Below, piece by piece: positions 18,843 through 25,785 of a stretch of 64,000 nt of DNA. The first letter of the stretch is position 1, and each line of letters opens with the position of its first letter. This stretch comes from CAYJLF01 sp964371055 (GTDB taxonomy: Bacteria > Eisenbacteria > RBG-16-71-46 > CAIMUX01). Where the stretch lies: positions 62,001-126,000 of the forward strand of contig CAYJLF010000004.1 of the NCBI GenBank assembly GCA_964371055.1. Direction: 5' to 3'. The notes beneath the pieces were generated by a model. The model ran no database searches, was not told the origin of the DNA, and saw only the letters and a program-made list of their open reading frames with translations. Made by a program: the position numbers and the translations under genes.

Positions 18843-19901
18843 TCAGGCGGGTCCCACGTGGGCGAAGAGCGAGGGGTGTTCCCGCACCCAGGCGATGATC
18901 CGGTCGACGCCATCGGCGGGAGAGATCTCGGGCTTCCAGCCCAGCTCCCGGCCCGCCTTCCGAATGTCGCTGACGTAGACCTTCTGATCGCTGGGGCGCC
19001 AGGGGCCCGTCCCCGCGACCACGGGTCGTCCCAGCGCAGTCTCGAGGCGGGTGAGCAGCTGGCGCAGCGACAGGGTGAACTCCGGTCCCCCGCCGAGGTT
19101 GTAGACCCCGACCCGAGGGCCGCGCTCGAGGAAGGCCTCGTAGGCGCGCACGAGGTCCCCGACCCAGAGCACGTCGCGGACCTGCTTGCCGTCGCCGAAA
19201 ACGGTGAGCGGCGCGCCGCGGAGGGCCGCGATGACGAACCACGCCACCCAACCCTGGTCCTCGAGCCCGAACTGGTGCGTGCCGTAGATGCAGGACATCC
19301 GGAAGACACCGGTCTGGAGGCCATAGAGGTGTCCGTAGTCCTGAACGTAGAGATCTCCCGTCAGCTTGGAGCAGCCGTACGGCGTGTGCTCGCACAGGTC
19401 GAGCCCGAACTGTTCCGGCACCCCGTGGGCGTGCGAGGGACCAAACGCGTACGCGTCTTCTCCTTCGACGATCGGGATCAGGTTGACGTTGTCCCCGTAG
19501 ACCTTGTTCGTGGAGCAGTAGAGCACCGAGGCGCGGCGCCCGGTGCGCCGGACCGCCTCGAGGACCCGAAAGGTGCCCACGGCGTTGGTCTCGAAGTCGG
19601 TCGCCGGATCGGTGGTGGAGACCGTCACGGCCGTCTGCGCGGCGCAGTGCAGGATAGCCTCGACCCCGTCCACCGCCGCCTCCACGTCTGCCGCCACGCG
19701 CACATCCCCCTCGTGCCGCTCGATCGCCGGGACGGCGCCAAGCCGCTCCCAGTTGTGCCGGGCGTTGGGATCGGCGCGATGCAGCAGACGGCCGCGGGAC
19801 AGGTTGTCGAGGATGCGCACCTGCCATCCCCGCTCGGCGAAGTGGAGAGCCGCGTGCGAGCCGATGAACCCGGCGCCGCCGGTGATCAGGATGCGTGGCA
19901 T
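18843..19901 (-). CDS. NAD-dependent sugar epimerase, CDP-paratose 2-epimerase-like
   Basis: 352 residues. The N-terminal NAD site is GGAGFIGS. Active-site region STNKVYGD and YGCSK place it in the extended SDR family, and the segments QFGLEDQGWVAWF, GDGKQVRDVL and PSDQKVYVSDI closely resemble CDP-paratose (tyvelose) 2-epimerase RfbE, rather than generic UDP-glucose epimerases. It would make CDP-tyvelose for O-antigen or another glycan. No CDP-glucose dehydratase or paratose synthase is seen in the window, so the exact substrate is open. The ATG at 19901 follows AAGGAG at six bases; an in-frame TTG two codons earlier is less likely. Confidence 0.8.
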   Translation of the reverse strand: MPRILITGGAGFIGSHAALHFAERGWQVRILDNLSRGRLLHRADPNARHNWERLGAVPAIERHEGDVRVAADVEAAVDGVEAILHCAAQTAVTVSTTDPATDFETNAVGTFRVLEAVRRTGRRASVLYCSTNKVYGDNVNLIPIVEGEDAYAFGPSHAHGVPEQFGLDLCEHTPYGCSKLTGDLYVQDYGHLYGLQTGVFRMSCIYGTHQFGLEDQGWVAWFVIAALRGAPLTVFGDGKQVRDVLWVGDLVRAYEAFLERGPRVGVYNLGGGPEFTLSLRQLLTRLETALGRPVVAGTGPWRPSDQKVYVSDIRKAGRELGWKPEISPADGVDRIIAWVREHPSLFAHVGPA

Positions 19902-20007
19902 GGACAACTCCTTCTCGATCCCGCACCTCGCGGAACCGCGCCGAAACAGGACGGACGCATGGCAAACCCTTCCGGTGGAGCGCCGGCGGAGCCGGGCAGA
20001 GCCGACC

Positions 20008-20092
20008 TTTCAGACTTCAGAAAGTACTTCAAATACAGCTCGTTACACATTGTCTGGTAAGATTTTATGATGTCTGCCAATTTATGTCATGC
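20008..20092 (-). promoter_or_regulatory. AT-rich regulatory island upstream of the epimerase gene
   Basis: About 85 bases of clearly lower GC than the surroundings, lying upstream of the epimerase gene and just past the aminotransferase stop. Two direct TGTCTG copies (20051-20056 and 20071-20076) are spaced 20 bp, about two helical turns, as in activator sites. No convincing -35/-10 pair was found. Confidence 0.4.
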
Positions 20093-21194
20093 TCCATTGG
20101 CGGATCGTCTCGATGACGTGTTCCTGTTGTGCCTCGGTCATTTCGGGATAGACAGGGAGCGAGAGGCTTTCCTTCGCGGCCCGTTCCGAGACGGGGAGGG
20201 ATCCGGCCGGAACCCCGAGCGGGGCGAAGCAGGGCTGCAGGTGCAGTGGAATCGGGTAGTAGATCGCCGTTCCGATGCCGCTGTCGCGCAGCTGGGCCTG
20301 GAGGGCGTCCCGGCGTCCTTCCGGCACCCGGATGGTGTACTGGTTCCAGACGTGGCGACCGAGTCCAAGATCGACCGGCAGGACGACTCCGTCGAGTCCG
20401 GCCAGTCCTTCCTGGTAGCGCCGGGCATGTGCGGCGCGTGCGTCCGACCAGCGGTCCAGGTGCTCCAGTTTCACGCCGAGGACCGCAGCCTGGAGAGAGT
20501 CGAGGCGGGAGTTGAACCCGATCCTTTCGTGCAGGTAGGTCTGCCGTGCGCCGTGTACCCGGAGCATCCGCACCCTCTCCCCGAGATCGTCGCGACGACT
20601 CGTCACGAGACCGCCGTCCCCCGCTCCGCCGAGGTTCTTCGAGGGGTAGAAGGAGAAGCAGCCCAAATCGCCGATCCCGCCGACCGGCGTGTCTCCCCAG
20701 GTCGCCCCGATCGCCTGGGCGGCGTCCTCCACCACCGGGATTCCCCGCCGGCCGCAAAGGTCGAGGATGGGAGCCATGTCCGCGGTCTGTCCGAAGAGAT
20801 GGACCGGCATGACCGCGCGGGTCCGCGGAGTCAGAGCCGCCTCCAAGAGAGTCGGGTCGAGGTTGAAGCTCCGCTCCTCGATGTCGACGAAGACGGGCCG
20901 CGCCCCGGCGTTCGAGACGGCGCCGGCCGTCGCGAAGAAGCTGTAGGTCGGAACGACGACCTCGTCGCCCGGGCCGATCTCCAGGGCCCGGAGGGCCACC
21001 AGGATGGCGTCGGTTCCCGAGGCGACACCGATGGAGTGCGGAACCTGGAGATAGTGCGCCAGTCGGTCCTCGAGGTCCCGGACGGCCGGCCCGAGAATCC
21101 ACTGTCCGCCCAGAAGCACCCGCTCGACCGCCGCGAGCAGAGGCTCGCGGATCGACTCGGTCTGCGCCCTGACGTCGAGAAGCGGAACCTTCAT
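20082..21194 (-). CDS. DegT/DnrJ/EryC1-family sugar aminotransferase
   Basis: 370 residues, PLP-dependent. The lysine that binds PLP is in FYPSKNLGG; the conserved GTDAILVALRAL, EDAAQAIGA and NSRLDSLQAA segments are all present. It transfers an amino group to a keto-sugar nucleotide. The next gene downstream encodes a hexapeptide acyltransferase, so the pair likely makes an N-acylated amino sugar, as in QdtB/QdtC or WlbC/WlbB systems. ATG at 21194; AGGAGG lies about 11 bases upstream, somewhat far. Confidence 0.9.
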   Translation of the reverse strand: MKVPLLDVRAQTESIREPLLAAVERVLLGGQWILGPAVRDLEDRLAHYLQVPHSIGVASGTDAILVALRALEIGPGDEVVVPTYSFFATAGAVSNAGARPVFVDIEERSFNLDPTLLEAALTPRTRAVMPVHLFGQTADMAPILDLCGRRGIPVVEDAAQAIGATWGDTPVGGIGDLGCFSFYPSKNLGGAGDGGLVTSRRDDLGERVRMLRVHGARQTYLHERIGFNSRLDSLQAAVLGVKLEHLDRWSDARAAHARRYQEGLAGLDGVVLPVDLGLGRHVWNQYTIRVPEGRRDALQAQLRDSGIGTAIYYPIPLHLQPCFAPLGVPAGSLPVSERAAKESLSLPVYPEMTEAQQEHVIETIRQWSMT

Positions 21195-21226
21195 TTCGGC
21201 CAAAACCTCCTCCTTTCGCTCATGGG

Positions 21227-21985
21227 TTACTCCGGCCAGCCCTGGTTCTCCAGGAGTTGCTCCGCCGGCACCTCGCGCAGCACGCGGGCCGGACTGCCCA
21301 GAAGCACCATCCTCGGTGGAGCGTCCTTCGTCAGCACCGCGCCGGCCGCGACCAGCGCATCCGCACCGACGGTCAGCCCCGGCAGGATCACGGCGCCGGC
21401 GCCGATCCGCCCGCCCCGTCTCACGGTGACTCCCTTGAAGTGCTGGAACCGCTCCTCGGTGCGTCCGATGAAGCGGTCGTTGGTCGTGGTCACCTGGGGC
21501 GCGATGAAGACCCGGTCTTCCAGCACGGAATAGGCAGTGATGTAGGCCTCGGTCTCCAGTTTGCAGTAGCGTCCGACCTGGCAGTCGTTCTCGATCACGA
21601 CGCCGCGTCCCACGATGGTGAACGCGCCCACCGTCACCCGCTCCCGGACGCTCGCCTGGTCGGCCACCAGGACGTTGGCGCCGAGCGACGCACCCCGGTA
21701 GATCGTCGCCCCGGTCCCCACCAGTGAGCCTGCTCCAATCTGCGCCGGCGGCAGGTCCTGGGAAGGCTTGAGGATGCTGTTGACGGCCCGCAATGGCCAT
21801 TTGCCGATGGAGACGAAGTCGTCCAGGCGCACTTCGGCACCCACGACGGTCCCCGCGCGCAGGACGACATGGTGGCCGATCCGGCAGTCGCGTCCGATCG
21901 AGACACCCTCCTCGATCACGACGCCGAAGCCGAGTTGTGTGCCTTCACCGACCTCGGCGGATGTGGCGATCCAGCGGTCGCTCAT
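21227..21985 (-). CDS. Left-handed beta-helix (hexapeptide) acyltransferase
   Basis: 252 residues made almost entirely of hexapeptide repeats ([LIV]G.... spacing, for example IGRDCRIGHHVVLRAGTVVG and IGAGAVILPGLTVGADALVA). Trimeric enzymes of this type transfer acetyl or other acyl groups from CoA to amino sugars. AAGGAG lies five bases before the ATG. It precedes the DegT aminotransferase by 32 bases in the same transcript, which suggests an aminosugar N-acyltransferase. The repeat extends at both ends around a central segment (HFKGVTVRRGG) likely forming the active-site loop. Confidence 0.85.
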   Translation of the reverse strand: MSDRWIATSAEVGEGTQLGFGVVIEEGVSIGRDCRIGHHVVLRAGTVVGAEVRLDDFVSIGKWPLRAVNSILKPSQDLPPAQIGAGSLVGTGATIYRGASLGANVLVADQASVRERVTVGAFTIVGRGVVIENDCQVGRYCKLETEAYITAYSVLEDRVFIAPQVTTTNDRFIGRTEERFQHFKGVTVRRGGRIGAGAVILPGLTVGADALVAAGAVLTKDAPPRMVLLGSPARVLREVPAEQLLENQGWPE

Positions 21986-22037
21986 GCTGCTCCTTCCCGG
22001 CTGATCCCGCCTCGACCTCGCTTGCAGGCCCCGTCCA

Positions 22038-22805
22038 TCATCGTCCAGCTCCGAAGAGAAACGCGCCGAACGCCGCGAGCAGGGCGCCGGCGACGGTGTT
22101 CGCGAAGTTCAACAGACCGTGCGGCAGAGCCCGTCGGCCCCGGGATCCGGCCAGGCTTTCCAGCAGGTTGCCGACAAAACCGGCCAGGGCCACGGCGACG
22201 AACCCGCGACCGTCGAGAAGACCGACCGCCAGGGCTGCCGCCGCGATCGCGGTCGATGCGCCCAGCCCAGCCAGGAGCCCCTCGATCGACACCGCCCCCT
22301 GCGTGCCGACCGGCACCGGGCGCAGGGTGGGCAGGAGCACCGTCCGCCGACCCCAGAGTTGGCCGATTTCGGAACTGGCCGTATCCGAGGCGGCGGTCGC
22401 GAAACTGCCGGCGAACGCGGCCCACCAGAGCGGATCTCCGCTCCCCGGCGCCGGCCCTCCCTGCGCCGCCGCGCGAGCGATCAGGAGGAGAAGGCCCGTC
22501 CCGCAGTTGGCCGCCACGTGGGGAGCTCCCCGCCGTCCTCCCTGCGCCTCGGCCACGCCGCGCCCCTCCTTGATGGAGTACCCGAGGCGCGTCAGCAGCG
22601 TCCCGAGGAGGAAGAACCAGAAGAGCACGATGAACCCGGCGCCGCCTCCGAGGTAGAGCACGACGGCGCCCAGGGGGACTCCGGCGATAAACGCGGAACG
22701 TCGGACGAGGCGTAATACCCAGGCCGCGCCCCCGACGACGAGCGGGATCCCGATCGCCCAGGCGAGCGGAGCCGGTGGCTGAAGATGACCGATCCACTCA
22801 GGCAT
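22038..22805 (-). CDS. DUF92-family membrane protein
   Basis: 255 residues with about six hydrophobic segments. The signatures ASDTASSEIGQLWG and ANCGTGLLLL, and FVGNLLESLAGS, match DUF92 proteins, which include the plant phytyl-phosphate kinase VTE6. The ATG at 22805 lies eight bases inside the end of the upstream epimerase gene, so translation is coupled. It probably acts on an isoprenoid or lipid phosphate in the inner membrane; the bacterial substrate is unknown. Confidence 0.8.
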   Translation of the reverse strand: MPEWIGHLQPPAPLAWAIGIPLVVGGAAWVLRLVRRSAFIAGVPLGAVVLYLGGGAGFIVLFWFFLLGTLLTRLGYSIKEGRGVAEAQGGRRGAPHVAANCGTGLLLLIARAAAQGGPAPGSGDPLWWAAFAGSFATAASDTASSEIGQLWGRRTVLLPTLRPVPVGTQGAVSIEGLLAGLGASTAIAAAALAVGLLDGRGFVAVALAGFVGNLLESLAGSRGRRALPHGLLNFANTVAGALLAAFGAFLFGAGR

Positions 22806-23805
22806 GGGCCGTCTCGACCCAGGATCGCACGCCGGCAGCCCACTCGACCGTGGCGTCCAGCGCGGGGTCGAAGGGGGTGGGGTCGTACCCAAGATCTCGC
22901 TTCGCGGCGGAGGTGTCATACGACCAGTGGCAGCGGTAGACGGCGGCGACTCCCCGCGTCAGATCGGGCGCACGTCCGGTGCCGGCCGCTCGACGCTCGA
23001 GAAACCCGCCGAGCGCCTCCGCCAACCCGATCGGCAGGTGAGGCACGCCCCCTCGGCGCCCGAGTCGGCGCTGAACCCCGGCGACCAGGCTGTTGAGCGC
23101 AATGTTCTCGCCCCCGAGGATGTAGGAACGTCCCGGCACGGCGCGGTCCAAAGCAAGCAGGTGTCCCCGAGCCACGTCCGGCAGGTAGGCGAAGTTCCAG
23201 ACCTGGCCGCCCTGGCCGATAAGGCCGGGGAATCGGCGACGCGCGATCATCCATATCATCTTCCCGACGAGATTGCCCGCCGTCCGCTCCCCCGGCCCGA
23301 AGATGACCCCGGGATAGAGCGTCACAATCGGGGCTCCCTTCGCCAGCCACCGGTCGGTCACTTGGTCCGCCAGGTACTTGGTCCGCTCATAGTCATTCCG
23401 AAAAGTCGATCGTTCCGCCCGGTCCGCCTCGGTGATCGGAGCGGCCGTCGGGGAGGGTCCAAGGCTCATGAAGCTGGAGGTGTGGATCACCTTCTGCACG
23501 CCGACGCGGACGCAGGTGGCGACGAGCTCATCCCAGGCCTGGACGTTGACGCGGTCGAAGATCGAGGGATCCGCCGCCCACGTCCTGACGCAGGCCGCGG
23601 AGTGGATCACGGCCCGGTGCCGGTGCAGGATCTCGGCCGGGGGCGGTCCTTCGGCCAGGTCGCCCTGGCACCACTCCAGCCGCGGATCGGGGGTGGTTTC
23701 CGGGGGGCGCCGGGCCAGGACGGTGACCTGGTGACCGGCGGCCAGGAGGGCGGAGCGGAGGGCGCTTCCCAGGTACCCCGTGCCTCCGGTCAGGAAAACC
23801 TTCAT
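22798..23805 (-). CDS. NAD(P)-dependent epimerase/reductase (extended SDR)
   Basis: 335 residues. N-terminal cofactor site TGGTGYLGSAL, catalytic YERTK (with upstream TSSFMSLG), and the FGPGE motif identify an extended SDR enzyme of the dihydroflavonol-reductase/HpnA group. Substrate could be a sugar nucleotide, sterol-like lipid or isoprenoid. It leads a two-gene unit with the DUF92 membrane protein, and the overlap suggests a shared lipid or isoprenoid pathway, but this is inference. Confidence 0.8.
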   Translation of the reverse strand: MKVFLTGGTGYLGSALRSALLAAGHQVTVLARRPPETTPDPRLEWCQGDLAEGPPPAEILHRHRAVIHSAACVRTWAADPSIFDRVNVQAWDELVATCVRVGVQKVIHTSSFMSLGPSPTAAPITEADRAERSTFRNDYERTKYLADQVTDRWLAKGAPIVTLYPGVIFGPGERTAGNLVGKMIWMIARRRFPGLIGQGGQVWNFAYLPDVARGHLLALDRAVPGRSYILGGENIALNSLVAGVQRRLGRRGGVPHLPIGLAEALGGFLERRAAGTGRAPDLTRGVAAVYRCHWSYDTSAAKRDLGYDPTPFDPALDATVEWAAGVRSWVETAHA

Positions 23806-23905
23806 CCCTACCTCCCCTTGGCCTCCGATTCCCGGGTGACGATAACGAAAGTGACGGAACGGCGCAATGCAACGGGAACGCGGTGGCCGAACCCGGCGTA
23901 TCAGT

Positions 23906-23923
23906 CTCTACCCTGTGGTAGAG
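23906..23923 (+). promoter_or_regulatory. Perfect 7-bp inverted repeat in the ctp leader
   Basis: CTCTACC, a CTGT loop and GGTAGAG form an 18-base hairpin or operator-like palindrome 68 bases before the ctp ATG. It is the only perfect dyad of this length in the 186-base divergent gap. Whether it acts in DNA or RNA is unknown. Confidence 0.4.
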
Positions 23924-23991
23924 TCAGGCTGATCGGCGGAAGACGGGCCAGCGGCAGAGACCCGGCTGCGCCGCCGGAACAAGGAGCGGAA

Positions 23992-25653
23992 ATGAAAAGC
24001 AGACGGATCTTCTATTGGGCCTCGGGCGTTGCCATCGTGGCCGTGCTCCTCGCCGGGTTTACCTTCCTCGGCAGCGTCCTGGCCTATGCCAAGAGCGGGT
24101 ACGGCCAATTCGACGTCTTCACCCAGGTCCTCAAATACATCAACGACAACTACGTCGAGGATGTCGACGGCGAGAAGCTCATGGACGGAGCGATCGCCGG
24201 CATGCTGGAGAAGCTCGACCCGCACTCCACCTATCTCGACGGCGAGCGCAATCGCCGGATGCAGGAGCGGAACCGGGGCAACTTCGACGGGATTGGCATT
24301 TCCTTCGCGCTGGTGGATGGGAACCTGACGGTCATCTCGGCGATCGAGGGAACGCCCTCGCACAAGCTGGGCCTCCGTCCGGGCGACATCATCACCCACA
24401 TCGACTCGAAATCGGCGAAGGGGATCAAGGAAGACGAGGTCTTCGACCGGCTGCGCGGACCGCGCGGCAGCACCGTCCACATCACGGTGCGGCGCGAAGG
24501 GGTCCGCGACCCGATGGAGTACGACATCATTCGCGACCAGATTCCGATCTTCAGCGTGCCGTACGCCTTCATGCTGCGGCCCGGCATCGGCTACGTCCGG
24601 ATGATCCGGTTCAGCGCCACCACGAGCGATGAGCTGACCGAGGCGCTGGAGAAGCTGAAGCGGGAAGGGATGGAGCGCTTGATCCTCGACCTGCGCGGCA
24701 ACGCCGGCGGGTATCTCAATGAAGCGATCGCCGTGTCCGACATGTTCCTTCCCTCCGGCAAGAAGATCGTCTACACCCGCGGCCGGCTCCCCGACTCGAA
24801 CGAGGATTACTACTCCACCGGCCGGGGCCGGCACCAGGACTACCCGCTCATCGTCATGGTCGACCATGGGAGCGCATCCGCTTCCGAGATCGTCAGCGGA
24901 GCCGTGCAGGACTGGGACCGCGGGCTCGTGATAGGAGAGACTACGTTCGGAAAGGGGCTGGTCCAGCGGCAGTATCCGCTGCGCAACGGAGGCGCGCTTC
25001 TCCTGACCGTGGCGCGTTACTACACCCCGTCCGGCCGACTGATCCAGCGTGACTTCGCCGACCGGGACGCCTATCTCGCGCCCGATTTCGCCGAGGACGA
25101 GGATCCTCCCGCTCCGGATGGAGACGGCGAGGCGGGCGGAGACGCTGACAGCGCCAGCGCGAGGCCGGAGTATCACACCAGTGCCGGCCGGATCGTCTAC
25201 GGCGGAGGCGGCATCGCTCCGGATTATCGGACCACGAAGCGCTGGCCCTACCCCCGTCTCCAGCAGGAGTTGGACCGGAATCGCGCCTACTTCGAGTTCG
25301 CCTCGCACTATCTGGGCGGAAAGGACCTGAAGTTCTCCCAGTTCGGTCAGTTCGAGCAGGAGGTCACCGTCGGTCCGGATCTGGTGAACGAGTTCCGGTC
25401 GTTCCTCGACCGCAAGAAGCTGGCCTATGACCCCGACTCCCTGCGCGCGCAGGACGAGCAGGTCCGTCGGTCGATCAAGGCCGAGCTGGCCCGCTCGCTC
25501 TTTGGCGAGAACGAGCGGTACCGGGTCTTCATTCAGGCTGACCCGGCCCTGGAAGAGGCCCTCGGATACTTCCCGGTGGCGGCGGAGATGCTGGCGGCGG
25601 ACAACACGCGCGGGTCATCGCCCAAAGACGGCGGCAGCGGCCGGCGGCGCTGA
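23992..25653 (+). CDS. ctpA: Carboxy-terminal processing protease (S41A, CtpA/Prc type)
   Basis: 553 residues; AAGGAG five bases before the ATG. An N-terminal membrane anchor (VAIVAVLLAGFTFLGSVLA) is followed by a PDZ domain (about 95-180, TPSHKLGLRPGDIITHI) and the S41 core. Catalytic S296 (GSASASEIV) and K321 (FGKGLVQ) have the 25-residue spacing of known CtpB/Prc enzymes. The C-terminal 190 residues contain an acidic linker and a helical extension not found in minimal Ctps. A periplasmic protease that trims or degrades proteins by their C-termini. It is the only plus-strand gene between dif and 43.9 kb. Confidence 0.93.
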   Translation: MKSRRIFYWASGVAIVAVLLAGFTFLGSVLAYAKSGYGQFDVFTQVLKYINDNYVEDVDGEKLMDGAIAGMLEKLDPHSTYLDGERNRRMQERNRGNFDGIGISFALVDGNLTVISAIEGTPSHKLGLRPGDIITHIDSKSAKGIKEDEVFDRLRGPRGSTVHITVRREGVRDPMEYDIIRDQIPIFSVPYAFMLRPGIGYVRMIRFSATTSDELTEALEKLKREGMERLILDLRGNAGGYLNEAIAVSDMFLPSGKKIVYTRGRLPDSNEDYYSTGRGRHQDYPLIVMVDHGSASASEIVSGAVQDWDRGLVIGETTFGKGLVQRQYPLRNGGALLLTVARYYTPSGRLIQRDFADRDAYLAPDFAEDEDPPAPDGDGEAGGDADSASARPEYHTSAGRIVYGGGGIAPDYRTTKRWPYPRLQQELDRNRAYFEFASHYLGGKDLKFSQFGQFEQEVTVGPDLVNEFRSFLDRKKLAYDPDSLRAQDEQVRRSIKAELARSLFGENERYRVFIQADPALEEALGYFPVAAEMLAADNTRGSSPKDGGSGRRR

Positions 25654-25688
25654 TCGATACCCTGACGCCGGGGTTCCTGAACAAGTGA

Positions 25689-25720
25689 ACGCCGCGGACC
25701 CCTGAGGGATCCGCGGCGTT
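25689..25720 (+). terminator. Hairpin terminator between convergent ctp and fibronectin-type genes
   Basis: AACGCCGCGGA pairs perfectly with TCCGCGGCGTT, continued by CCC/GGG with one bulged A and a CTGA loop. A short T-rich tail (TTTCGTCCTCGTCT) follows on the plus strand and a similar one on the minus strand, so it may stop both convergent transcripts. Confidence 0.75.
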
Positions 25721-25785
25721 TCGTCCTCGTCTGCACTTCCGGAGGGCCGGCTCCGGGAGCCGGCGCGCCGGTCTCCCCTCTTTTC

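Noticed and set aside
19886..20080. Short minus-strand open frame of 64 codons in the AT-rich island
   Set aside because: Overlaps the epimerase start and ribosome site, has no recognisable protein pattern, and the region looks regulatory.
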